Shown here in pieces: positions 1 to 7,826 of a DNA stretch of 64,000 nt. The notes beneath the pieces are model-generated. The model had not been told where the DNA came from and made no database searches. It saw only the letters and a list, made by a program, of their open reading frames with translations. Position numbers and translations under genes: made by a program. This DNA comes from CAIWHR01 sp963724975 (GTDB lineage: Bacteria; Pseudomonadota; Gammaproteobacteria; Burkholderiales; Casimicrobiaceae). Numbering within the stretch: the first letter of the stretch is position 1; each line of letters opens with the position of its first letter. The stretch spans positions 372,001 through 436,000 of the forward strand of contig CAVRXB010000001.1 in assembly GCA_963724975.1 (NCBI GenBank), given 5' to 3'.

Positions 1-555
1 GCCGCGGATATCGTCAATGATCCGCCAGATCTCCTTCGCGATCTGCGGCGCGAGGCCTTCGGTCGCCTCGTCGAGAATAAGCAGATCGGGGTTGGTCATC
101 AGCGCACGGCCGATCGTCAGCATTTGCTGTTCGCCGCCCGAGAGCCTCCAGCCGCCCTGTTCCAGCCGCTCTGTCAGGCGGGGAAAGGTCGCGAGCACGC
201 GATCGTACGTCCAGTCGCTGCGGCCCTCGGGACCCGCGCGCGCCGACATGACGAGATTCTCTCGCACCGTCAGATTCGGAAAGATCCCGCGCCCTTCGGG
301 AACGTAGGCGATCCCCTTGCGCGCAACGAGGAACGGTTCCGCGCCGGTCATGGGCGTTCCGCAGACGAAGACCTCGCCGTGCCGCGGCTTCACGATGCCC
401 AGCATGCTGCGGATCAGCGTGCTCTTCCCCATGCCGTTGCGGCCCATCAACCCAACCGTCTCGCCGCGGTCGATGCGAAAGTCGATGCCGTGCAGGATGT
501 GACTCGCGCCGTAATACGCGTGCAGCTCGCGCGCCTCGAGGATCGCTTCGCTCAT
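1..555 (-). CDS. livF: Branched-chain/aromatic-acid ABC transporter ATPase LivF, 3' end outside window
   Basis: ATP-binding subunit of a HAAT-family importer. The window holds the first 185 codons from the ATG at 555, and the C-terminus runs off the left edge. Visible are a Walker A motif (GRNGMGKST), the signature LSGGEQQ and a Walker B LLILDEATEG. The YVPEGRGIFPNLTV stretch is typical of the LivF rather than the LivG subunit. It is the last visible gene of a leftward operon, 35 bases after livG. Linkage to benzoate-CoA ligase and the box genes suggests that the substrate is benzoate or a related aromatic acid, not leucine; that is inference from context. Confidence 0.93.
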   Translation of the reverse strand, partial: MSEAILEARELHAYYGASHILHGIDFRIDRGETVGLMGRNGMGKSTLIRSMLGIVKPRHGEVFVCGTPMTGAEPFLVARKGIAYVPEGRGIFPNLTVRENLVMSARAGPEGRSDWTYDRVLATFPRLTERLEQGGWRLSGGEQQMLTIGRALMTNPDLLILDEATEGLAPQIAKEIWRIIDDIRG

Positions 556-590
556 TGAATCGAACTCACGCAAAGGCTCATCACGAGACC

Positions 591-1343
591 TTATTCCACT
601 GCGTCACCCAGGTACGCCTGGCGGACCGCCGGGCTTGCGCGGATCTGTTGCGGCGAGCCGCTCTCCAGAACCTGCCCGTTCACCATGACGGTGATCCGAT
701 CGGCGACGGCGAAGACCGCATCCATGTCGTGCTCGACCAGCAGCAACGCGTGGTCCGGCGTGATTTTCTTCAGAAGCTTGACCATGCGCGCCGCCTCCTC
801 GGAGCCCATACCCGCGAGCGGCTCGTCGAGCAGCAATACCTCTGGAGCGGTTGCGAGCACCATCGCGATCTCGAGCTGGCGCTGCTCGCCGTGCGAGAGC
901 GCAGAAGCAACCATTTCCGAACGTCCCGAAAGTCCCGCCGCTTCGAGGGCGTCGCGCGCCGCCGCGCAAACCGGCGCATAGGCGACCGCATCGGAGGCGA
1001 TATGGAGGGCGCGCGGAATTCGCGACTGCGCGGCGAGCCGGCAATTCTCGAACGCAGTGAAGGCGAGAAATATGTTCGTCTTCTGGAAGCTGCGACCGAT
1101 GCCGATGCGCGATCGGCGGTCGGGCGACAGTCGTGTGATGTCCTCTCCCTTGTAGCGGATGCTGCCTGCGGAAGCGGCAAGCTCGCCCGACAGCAAGTTG
1201 ATGAGCGTCGTCTTGCCGGCGCCGTTGGGGCCCAGCACCGCGTGCAACCGGCCCTTCTCCAGTTCGATGGCGACCTCGCTGACGGCCATCAAGCCGCCAA
1301 ACCGCCGGCAAAGGCCGCGCGTCACGAGTATCGACTCACTCAT
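591..1343 (-). CDS. livG: Branched-chain/aromatic-acid ABC transporter ATPase LivG
   Basis: Second ATPase of the importer, 250 residues, the normal LivG length. Walker A is GPNGAGKT at residues 38-45. The signature is the LivG-typical variant LSHGEQ, followed by LLLDEPLAGMG. The RSFQKTNIFLAFTAFEN stretch is also LivG-like. The start codon overlaps the end of livM by 8 bases, so the two are probably translationally coupled. It would power the LivHM membrane pair together with LivF. Confidence 0.93.
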   Translation of the reverse strand: MSESILVTRGLCRRFGGLMAVSEVAIELEKGRLHAVLGPNGAGKTTLINLLSGELAASAGSIRYKGEDITRLSPDRRSRIGIGRSFQKTNIFLAFTAFENCRLAAQSRIPRALHIASDAVAYAPVCAAARDALEAAGLSGRSEMVASALSHGEQRQLEIAMVLATAPEVLLLDEPLAGMGSEEAARMVKLLKKITPDHALLLVEHDMDAVFAVADRITVMVNGQVLESGSPQQIRASPAVRQAYLGDAVE

Positions 1344-2298
1344 CTTCGTTGCCGCCGATCAGCTTGCGCTTGAAGCGTCCCGCCACGCTCGCGAGGCCGC
1401 CGGGCAGGAAGATCACCAGCGCGATGATCGTGGCGCCGAGCAGAAGCTGCCAATGCGTCGTCATCGACGAGTAGATCTCCTGCAGCGCGACGAACGCCAC
1501 GGCGCCGACGACCGCGCCGTACAGGCTGCCCTGCCCGCCCAGTATCAGCATCAGCAGCACGTTGCCCGACTGGTGCCAGGACAGGAGCTCGGGATTCACG
1601 AATCCGAACTGCAACGCGGACAGGTAGCCTGCTAAACCCGCGAGCGCGCCGGCAATCGCGAAGCTTGCAAGCTTGTAGCGGTAGACCGGAAACCCGAGCG
1701 AGCGCAACCGGTGCTCGTTGCTGCGAATGCCCTGCAGCGCCCGGCCGAACGGCGAGCGAAGCAGCATGCGCAGGAACAAGAACACGACGAGCATGGCGGC
1801 GAAGACGAAATAGTAGAACTGCGTTGTGTTCGCGAGGTCGAACGGCGTCACACCGCCGATGGTCGCGACCGGCTTGAAGTTCATGCTGATCCCGTCGGAA
1901 CCGCGGCCGAACTTCGTATCGTGGAACACGAAATAGAACATCTGCGCGAAGGCGAGCGTGACCATGATGAAGTAGATGCCCTTCACCCGGACGACGAAGA
2001 TGCCGACGGCAAGCGCGGCGAGTCCAGCAAGCGCAATCGCCGCTGGTAGCGTGAGCCACAGACTGGCTGCCTCGTATTTCGGCGTGAGCAGGCCGAGCGT
2101 ATACGCGCCGACGCCGTAAAACGCCGCGTGGCCGAACGACACGAGTCCCGTGTAGCCCACGAGCAGGTCGAGCGACAGCGCGAAGATCGCGAGAATCATC
2201 ATCTTCGTGACGAGCTCGGTATAGAAAGTCGCCCCGACGAACGGGAAGAGCGTCAACAGCGCGAGCGCCGCTCCCACGGCGATCCGCGTTCGATTCAC
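1336..2298 (-). CDS. livM: ABC transporter permease LivM
   Basis: Inner-membrane permease subunit, 320 residues, with multiple hydrophobic helices beginning directly at the N-terminus. Family features seen are SLDLLVGYTGLVSFGHAAFYG near residue 45 and the permease loop GIRSNEHRLRSLGF near residue 200. It ends inside the livG start and lies 51 bases after livH. It forms the translocation channel with LivH. Substrate assignment to aromatic acids rests only on the neighbouring benzoate genes. Confidence 0.92.
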   Translation of the reverse strand: MNRTRIAVGAALALLTLFPFVGATFYTELVTKMMILAIFALSLDLLVGYTGLVSFGHAAFYGVGAYTLGLLTPKYEAASLWLTLPAAIALAGLAALAVGIFVVRVKGIYFIMVTLAFAQMFYFVFHDTKFGRGSDGISMNFKPVATIGGVTPFDLANTTQFYYFVFAAMLVVFLFLRMLLRSPFGRALQGIRSNEHRLRSLGFPVYRYKLASFAIAGALAGLAGYLSALQFGFVNPELLSWHQSGNVLLMLILGGQGSLYGAVVGAVAFVALQEIYSSMTTHWQLLLGATIIALVIFLPGGLASVAGRFKRKLIGGNEDE

Positions 2299-2349
2299 CG
2301 TGTCAACCCGACCATGGGCGTTGCCGGTTCGCGCAGTCGGTTTGCATCG

Positions 2350-3216
2350 TCAGACCCGGCGGAAGAGACCTTCGGGGCGCCAGAGCAAAATCGCCGCCAT
2401 CAGCACATAGACGACCACACCCGCGGCCTCGGGTATCAAAACCTTGCCGAACGTGTCGGCGAGGCCGATCAGCAATGCCGCGACGAGCGCGCCCCAGATC
2501 GAGCCGATGCCGCCGATGACGACGACGACGAAGCAGATGATGAGCACGCTGGTGCCCATTCCCGGATAGACGGACGAGACCGGCGCCGCAATCATCCCCG
2601 CAAACGCGGCGAGTGCAACACCCAGCGCGAACACGACGCGATAGACGAGGTTGATGTTGAGTCCGAGCGAGGCCACCATCTCGCGGTTCGACGCGCCGGC
2701 GCGGATCATCATGCCGAGCCGGGTTTTCGCGATCAGCAGGTAGAGCAGCACCGCCAGCACGATGCACACGGCCGACATGAACAGCCGATACACGGGATAG
2801 GAAAGCGTTTGCGTCAGCGGGACCGACCAATTGAAGATCTCCGGCACCGTAACGCCGTGCACGTCGTTGCCGACGATGAGGCTCCGGAGCTCCTCGAACA
2901 CCAGAATGAGCCCGTAGGTCAGCAGCACCTGCTCGAGATGATCACGCTTGTACAGGTGCGAGAACAGCGCCCACTCGAGCACGACGCCGAGGAGCACCGA
3001 CAGCACGATGCCGACGACGATCGCCATGAACAGGCTTCCTGTCAGCGTCGACAGCGAGAACGCCATATACGCGCCGATCATGTAGAAGCTGCCGTGGGCG
3101 AGATTGATGATGCCCATGATGCCGAAGATGAGCGTCAGGCCCGAGGCGACCAGGAACAGGAGCAGCCCGTACTGGAGGCCGTTCAGGAGTTGGATCAGGT
3201 ACGAATAGACATCCAT
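2350..3216 (-). CDS. livH: ABC transporter permease LivH
   Basis: Inner-membrane permease subunit, 288 residues from the ATG at 3216. A longer in-frame reading begins upstream, but its extra 20 residues are basic and would cross the terminator stem, while the MDVYSYLIQ start matches LivH proteins. It has the LivH motif GIMGIINLAHGSFYMIGAY and ends in a typical short LWRPEGLFRR tail. It pairs with LivM. A strong hairpin separates it from the binding-protein gene upstream, so its expression is probably lower than that of the binding protein. Confidence 0.92.
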   Translation of the reverse strand: MDVYSYLIQLLNGLQYGLLLFLVASGLTLIFGIMGIINLAHGSFYMIGAYMAFSLSTLTGSLFMAIVVGIVLSVLLGVVLEWALFSHLYKRDHLEQVLLTYGLILVFEELRSLIVGNDVHGVTVPEIFNWSVPLTQTLSYPVYRLFMSAVCIVLAVLLYLLIAKTRLGMMIRAGASNREMVASLGLNINLVYRVVFALGVALAAFAGMIAAPVSSVYPGMGTSVLIICFVVVVIGGIGSIWGALVAALLIGLADTFGKVLIPEAAGVVVYVLMAAILLWRPEGLFRRV

Positions 3217-3237
3217 CGCTCGGCGAATGCGCCCGGC

Positions 3238-3272
3238 AAAAAAGCGCGGGCAGGCAAGGCGCCTGCCCGCGC
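3238..3272 (-). terminator. Intrinsic terminator/attenuator between binding-protein gene and livH
   Basis: A perfect 12-bp stem (3244-3255 with 3261-3272, gcgcgggcaggc and its complement) has a 5-base loop. Read leftward it is followed by six T's (3243-3238). It lies 17 bases after the stop of the binding-protein gene. The placement fits partial termination that makes periplasmic binding protein in excess over the membrane subunits. Confidence 0.85.
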
Positions 3273-3289
3273 GCAATCTTACAACGTTA

Positions 3290-4480
3290 TCAGAGCTTGC
3301 AGCCGCGGGGCGGGTCAGTCAGATTCTTGACGGCGACGCTGACGTACTTGTTTTCCTTGCCCTCGACCTTGCGCAGGTAGATGTCGTGGATCGGGTTGTG
3401 GCCCTTGTTGAGCGCGAGCGCGCCACGCGGGCTGTCGATCTTGGCTCCTTCCATCGCTTTCACGAGCTCGGCGCGCTTGCCCGTGTCGCCTTTCACTGCG
3501 TTCATCCCCACGATCAGAAGCTGCGCCGCATCGTAGCCCTGCATCGCATAGACGTCGGGCTCGGACTTGTAGGCCTTCATATAGGCAGCGCGGAATGCGT
3601 TGTTCTTCGCGTTGTTGAGGCCGTCGGCATAGTGCAGCGTCGTCAGCATTCCCTGCGCTGCCTCGCCCTGCGCTTCGAGCGTGCCGTCGGTGAGGAAGCC
3701 GGGGCCGACGAGCGGAATCGACTTGTTGAGACCCGCCGCCGCGTAATCCTTGACGAACTTGACCGCACCGCCGCCCGCGAAGAATGCATAGACGACGTCC
3801 GGCTTGAGCGAGGCGATCTCGGTCAGGAGCGGCTGGAACTCGACTTGGGGAAACGGCAGAAACAACTCCTTCACCACCTTGCCGCCGCCCGCCTCGAACG
3901 ATTCCTTGAAGCCCCCGGTCGATTCCTCGCCCGCCGCGTACTTCCAAGTGATCGTGACGGCGGTCTTCTTTTTCTGATCTGCCATCACCTTGCCCATTGC
4001 AATACCCAGCTGCGAGTTCGAGAACGAGGTGCGGAAGACGTTGGGGGCGCACAGCGGCCCGGTGATGTCGTCGGCACCTGCGTTGGGAATGATGAGCAGC
4101 GTGTTGGTGTCGCGCGCCACTTTCGACATCGCGAGCGCGACGCCCGAGTGCACCGTCCCGACCATCACGTCGACGTTGTCGCGCTTGATCAACTTGTTCG
4201 CGTTTTCCGGGGCCTTCGCCGGATCGGACTCGTCGTCGACGACAAAGTACTCGATCTCGCGGCCGCCGACCTTGCCGCCGTTCTCCTCGACTGCGAGCTT
4301 GAAGCCATTCGTGATCGCATTGCCGAGCGCGGCGTACGTGCCAGTGTATGGGAGCATCAGCCCGACCTTCAGCTTGCCTTGCTGTTGCGAAAGCGCGGGG
4401 CTTGCCGCAATCAGCATGCCGGCGGCCAGAACGGCAGCGGCGATCGCGCCGACGCGGCGCATGGATCCGGTTCGTTTCAT
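3290..4480 (-). CDS. Periplasmic substrate-binding protein of the Liv-type (benzoate-linked) transporter
   Basis: Type I periplasmic binding protein (Peripla_BP_6 family), 396 residues. The N-terminus MKRTGSMRRVGAIAAAVL continues into a hydrophobic core and an ALSQQQ cleavage region, a Sec signal peptide. The mature part begins KLKVGLMLPYTGTYAALG, the usual first strand and ligand loop. It follows the CoA ligase by 68 bases in the same leftward operon and precedes livHMGF. Proteins of this group linked to box genes are usually annotated as aromatic-acid binding proteins. The ligand cannot be proved from sequence; benzoate or hydroxybenzoate is inferred. Confidence 0.88.
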   Translation of the reverse strand: MKRTGSMRRVGAIAAAVLAAGMLIAASPALSQQQGKLKVGLMLPYTGTYAALGNAITNGFKLAVEENGGKVGGREIEYFVVDDESDPAKAPENANKLIKRDNVDVMVGTVHSGVALAMSKVARDTNTLLIIPNAGADDITGPLCAPNVFRTSFSNSQLGIAMGKVMADQKKKTAVTITWKYAAGEESTGGFKESFEAGGGKVVKELFLPFPQVEFQPLLTEIASLKPDVVYAFFAGGGAVKFVKDYAAAGLNKSIPLVGPGFLTDGTLEAQGEAAQGMLTTLHYADGLNNAKNNAFRAAYMKAYKSEPDVYAMQGYDAAQLLIVGMNAVKGDTGKRAELVKAMEGAKIDSPRGALALNKGHNPIHDIYLRKVEGKENKYVSVAVKNLTDPPRGCKL

Positions 4481-4548
4481 GACAGTCTCCTTGTTTGCCT
4501 TGCCGTTGCCTTGTCGTGCGGCACGCGGTTACGTGCCTCCCTCGAAAC

Positions 4549-6147
4549 TCACGCTGCCATCGCGCGCAGCTTGAAGCGCTGGATCTTACCTGTGGCGGTC
4601 TTCGGCAGCTCGTCGATGAATTCGACCCAGCGCGGATATTTCCAGGGCGCGAGCTGAGATTTGACATGCTGGCGAAGCTCCTCGGCCAGAGCGTCGGAGC
4701 GTTGATTGCCGCTTTTCAGCACAACGTACGCGACGGGCTTGGTCAGATGCTCGTCGTCCTCCTTGCCGATCACCGCGGCCTCGAGCACCGCCGGATGCGT
4801 GATCAGCGCGGACTCCACCTCGATCGGCGACACGTAGATGCCACCGACTTTGAGCATGTCGTCGCTGCGGCCGGAATAGACGTAGTAGCCGTTCGCGTCG
4901 ATCGAGTACTTGTCGCCACTTCGCGTCCACGGTCCCTGGAAAGTGCCGCGGCTCTTCTCGCGGTTGTTCCAGTATCCCATCGCAGCCGTTGGTCCGTTGA
5001 TCTGCAATTCACCGACCTCGCCTGGCGCAACGGGCGCGCCATCGTCTCCCAGGATCCGCAGCTCGTAGCCCGGCACCGGCGTGCCGCTTGTCCCATATTG
5101 AACGTCGCCGGGCCGGTTCGACAGGAAGATGTGCAACATCTCGGTCGACCCGAGTCCGTCCAGGATCTCGACGCCGAAATGCTCGGTCCACCTCCGGCCG
5201 ATGTCCGCGGGTAGCGCCTCACCCGCTGACGTGCAGCGGCGTATCTTCAATGCCCCGCGCGCCGGCAAATCGGGGCTCGCGAGCAATGCGGCGAAGAGCG
5301 TGGGCACGCCGTAGAAGATCGTCGGCTGATGCTTCAGGAGTCGCGCAAACACGGCCTGCGGCGTGGGACGCTCCGCCATCAGCACCGTCGTCGCGCCGAC
5401 CGACAACGGGAACGTGAGACCGTTGCCGAGCCCGTAGGCGAAGAACAGCTTGGCGGCGGAGAAGACGAGGTCATCCTCGCGAATACCGAGGATCGGTTTC
5501 GCGTAGAGCTCGGCGGTCTCGATGAGGCTCGACTGGGTGTGCACGGTACCCTTGGGAGCGCCCGTGGAGCCCGACGAGTAAAGCCAGAAGCACGCGTCGT
5601 CGCAAGTCGTATCGGCGGGCGAGAACGTTGTTTCCGCCGCGGCCATGATCTTCGCGAGAGAGTGATGCGAGCCCGACTCGCCTGCGGACCCTCCCGACAC
5701 GATGACGTGCGTAAGATGCGGCAGCGTGCTGAGCAGCGGCGCGAATGCCGGAAGCAGCGGCGCCGACACGATCAGCGCGTGCGCGCGGCTGTCGCGCAGC
5801 ATGTAGTCGTAGTCCTTGGTCGTCAGCAGCGTGTTGCCGGCGACCGGCACGATGCCGGCTTTGATGCTGCCCAGGAATGCGGCAGGAAAATCGATCGTGT
5901 CGAGCAGGCAGAGCAGCACACGTTGCTCGGGCTGCAATCCGAGTGCTACGAGCGCATTCGCGCAGCGATTCACCCGCTCGGCCAAGTCGCCGTACGTGTA
6001 CGTGCCCTGATCGTCGATATAAGCTGGCTTGCCGGCGCGACCCGCGGCGAGGTTGCGCTCGATGAGGTCGTGCGCGGCGTTATAGTCGCGCGGGATCTCC
6101 ATCTGCGGTGGGCAGAGCCGATGATCGGCTTTGCTTAAGGACGGCAT
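4549..6147 (-). CDS. bclA: Benzoate-CoA ligase
   Basis: ATP-dependent acyl-CoA synthetase of 532 residues that converts benzoate and CoA to benzoyl-CoA, the entry step of the box pathway. The AMP-binding P-loop YSSGSTGAPKGTVH is at about 190-203. The adenylate motif region DGLGSTEMLHIFLSNRPG is close to known benzoate-CoA ligases, and the catalytic lysine sits in PKTATGKIQ (about K521). Length and the N-terminal YNAAHDLIERNLAAGRAGKPA region also match the benzoate/4-hydroxybenzoate ligase family. It is the second gene of the leftward operon, 59 bases after the DUF4863 gene. Substrate preference among benzoate analogues is not decided by the sequence. Confidence 0.92.
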   Translation of the reverse strand: MPSLSKADHRLCPPQMEIPRDYNAAHDLIERNLAAGRAGKPAYIDDQGTYTYGDLAERVNRCANALVALGLQPEQRVLLCLLDTIDFPAAFLGSIKAGIVPVAGNTLLTTKDYDYMLRDSRAHALIVSAPLLPAFAPLLSTLPHLTHVIVSGGSAGESGSHHSLAKIMAAAETTFSPADTTCDDACFWLYSSGSTGAPKGTVHTQSSLIETAELYAKPILGIREDDLVFSAAKLFFAYGLGNGLTFPLSVGATTVLMAERPTPQAVFARLLKHQPTIFYGVPTLFAALLASPDLPARGALKIRRCTSAGEALPADIGRRWTEHFGVEILDGLGSTEMLHIFLSNRPGDVQYGTSGTPVPGYELRILGDDGAPVAPGEVGELQINGPTAAMGYWNNREKSRGTFQGPWTRSGDKYSIDANGYYVYSGRSDDMLKVGGIYVSPIEVESALITHPAVLEAAVIGKEDDEHLTKPVAYVVLKSGNQRSDALAEELRQHVKSQLAPWKYPRWVEFIDELPKTATGKIQRFKLRAMAA

Positions 6148-6206
6148 GACGCGCTCCTCCTTGTACGGCGTAAGGGCGCGAAGGCTTCGTCCGCGCCTTT
6201 ATGTCG

Positions 6207-6671
6207 CTATTTCGTGAATTCGATCGCGCCTTCGGGAAGCAGGTAGAGCACGAGCGCCTTGCCGCCGGCAACAGTCGGCACGTGCGCGGTGCCCGGTCCA
6301 TATACTAGCCAACCCGCGCCGCGGCCGTCGAATTCCGCCGTGTCGTCGAGCGGCATGATCAAGTCGATTTCGCCATTGGGATGGCGGTGATGGCCGCCTG
6401 CGACGTTGTCCATCTCGACCACGTCGACCGAAAACCCGTGCGTCGCTGGACTCGGCTTCACGACGCGGCCGTACTTGATGCCGCCATGCTCGCGATTGCA
6501 CATCCAGCCCGCAGCAATGCCGCTGCTGCAGGCCCGGGCGAGCGCATCGAATGCATCGCCACCTGCCGGAACTGTCGCGTTGAGATGCGCCTCGAGCGCT
6601 GCGTCCAACGGACGCCCCTCGATGCGAGCGGTGGTCGTCGCCATCAAGTTCGCGAATTCAGTTTGGGTCAC
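6207..6671 (-). CDS. DUF4863 / 4-hydroxylaminobenzoate lyase-like protein
   Basis: A 154-residue soluble protein with a GTG start at 6671. It resembles DUF4863 proteins, a small family that includes the 4-hydroxylaminobenzoate lyase PnbB. A cupin-like segment carries GGHHRHPNGEIDLIMPL, with clustered His and Glu residues suited to bind metal, and later WLVYGPGTAHVPTV. It is the first gene of the leftward benzoate operon, directly opposite boxR and sharing the regulatory gap with it. Its role in a benzoate operon is unclear. A lyase for amino or nitro aromatic intermediates, or an accessory protein, are both possible. Confidence 0.7.
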   Translation of the reverse strand: MTQTEFANLMATTTARIEGRPLDAALEAHLNATVPAGGDAFDALARACSSGIAAGWMCNREHGGIKYGRVVKPSPATHGFSVDVVEMDNVAGGHHRHPNGEIDLIMPLDDTAEFDGRGAGWLVYGPGTAHVPTVAGGKALVLYLLPEGAIEFTK

Positions 6672-6695
6672 GGGCGCTTCCTCGCAGGTTGTTGC

Positions 6696-6724
6696 ACTTT
6701 AGATCATGTCCATCTGACCGTCAA
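6696..6724 (-). promoter_or_regulatory. Candidate sigma-70 promoter of the leftward benzoate operon
   Basis: Read leftward: -35 TTGACG (6724-6719), 17-base spacer, -10 TAAAGT (6701-6696), giving a start near 6689, just upstream of the GTG at 6671. The -35 is embedded in GTGCTTGACGG, an 11-mer that also contains the -35 of the opposite boxR promoter. That suggests one regulator, most likely BoxR, acts on both. Confidence 0.55.
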
Positions 6725-6849
6725 GCACAATACAACATGTCGAGGGGGCAGTCACGATTGGGCTCGGCGACCCTCATTATCGATAGGATCCGCCGCCGCT
6801 GCCTCACTCACTCTTGCTTCTACCGAGAAACTCTCATCATATAAAGTGC

Positions 6850-6879
6850 TTGACGGCTTCAGAATGTATGCATTATATT
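6850..6879 (+). promoter_or_regulatory. Candidate sigma-70 promoter of boxR-boxCBA with overlapping operator
   Basis: -35 TTGACG (6850-6855), 18-base spacer, -10 TATATT (6874-6879), predicted start near 6886, about 26 bases before the boxR ATG. The spacer and -10 carry the TGCA-containing stretch TGCATTATATTGC (6869-6881). BzdR/BoxR-type regulators are known to bind TGCA-containing operators over their own promoter, so this is a plausible autoregulatory site. The assignment is inference. Confidence 0.6.
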
Positions 6880-6911
6880 GCCGATCACCGTTCGCGCACG
6901 ATCCATTCCAA

Positions 6912-7811
6912 ATGACTACCGCTACAGAACCTCGGGAAACCAGCTCGTCGGCGGAAGCCGCGCAGCTTGCCGCCGATGCGGATTTCCTGCTCGCAATGGG
7001 CCACCAGGTTCGCGAGGCTCGCGAGCGCCAGGGCATGGCTCGCAAGGCGCTGTCGCAGAGCGCCGGAGTTTCGGAACGCTATCTTGCGCAGCTCGAGGCC
7101 GGCGAGGGCAACGCGTCGATCCTCCTGTTGCGCAGCGTCGCGCGCGCACTTGGCGTGCAGTTGACCGGCCTCATTGAGCCGAGTGCAAATTCAGTCGAGC
7201 AGCGGCTGATTCGGCGTTTCCTGGACCGGTTGCCCGAGCATCGGCTCGAAGACGTGGTCTTCCGCCTGATGCGCGAATTCGGCCACGAGGAAGCCGCGCG
7301 CAAGAAGCGTATTGCGTTGATCGGACTGCGCGGCGCCGGCAAGACGACACTGGGCGCGTCGCTCGCGACGGATCGCCGCGTTCCGTTCGTGGAGCTCGAT
7401 CGCGAGATCGAACGCGAAGCCGGAATCAGCCTATCGGAAGTTTTCCTGCTTTATGGGCAAGCGGGTTATCGGCGAATCGAGCGGCGGTGCCTTGCGCGAA
7501 CGCTCGAAACGCATCCCGAGATGGTGATGACCGTGGGCGGCGGCATCGTATCGGAACCGGAAACGTTCAACCTGCTCTTGCAGAACTGCCTGACCGTGTG
7601 GGTTAAGGCCGCACCCGACGAGCACATGGCGCGCGTCGTCGCGCAAGGCGACTTGCGGCCGATGCAAGGCCACGCCGAGGCGATGGAAGACCTGACCAAA
7701 ATCCTCGAAGCGCGCGAGCCGTTGTACAGGAAGGCCGACGCGACACTCGATACCACCGGCGAACGCCCCGAGCAAAGCTTGCGCAAGTTGCGCGAGGCTG
7801 TTTCGGTATAG
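6912..7811 (+). CDS. boxR: BoxR/BzdR-type benzoyl-CoA-responsive regulator (HTH + shikimate-kinase-like domain)
   Basis: Regulator of 299 residues. The N-terminal XRE-type helix-turn-helix lies at about 28-90 (ARKALSQSAGVSERYLAQLE). A linker and a C-terminal shikimate-kinase-like P-loop domain follow, with Walker A GLRGAGKTT at 138-146. In the BzdR/BoxR family this second domain binds benzoyl-CoA and releases repression. The ATG at 6912 is chosen because a good promoter ends just upstream; longer in-frame starts (6864, 6868) would lie inside the promoter. It is followed by boxC after 15 bases and is probably co-transcribed with it. Confidence 0.93.
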   Translation: MTTATEPRETSSSAEAAQLAADADFLLAMGHQVREARERQGMARKALSQSAGVSERYLAQLEAGEGNASILLLRSVARALGVQLTGLIEPSANSVEQRLIRRFLDRLPEHRLEDVVFRLMREFGHEEAARKKRIALIGLRGAGKTTLGASLATDRRVPFVELDREIEREAGISLSEVFLLYGQAGYRRIERRCLARTLETHPEMVMTVGGGIVSEPETFNLLLQNCLTVWVKAAPDEHMARVVAQGDLRPMQGHAEAMEDLTKILEAREPLYRKADATLDTTGERPEQSLRKLREAVSV

Positions 7812-7826
7812 CGGCAAGGAGCAACC

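Noticed and set aside
2128..3330. Plus-strand 400-codon frame opposite livM/livH
   Set aside because: Charged, repetitive translation typical of an antisense shadow of membrane-protein genes.
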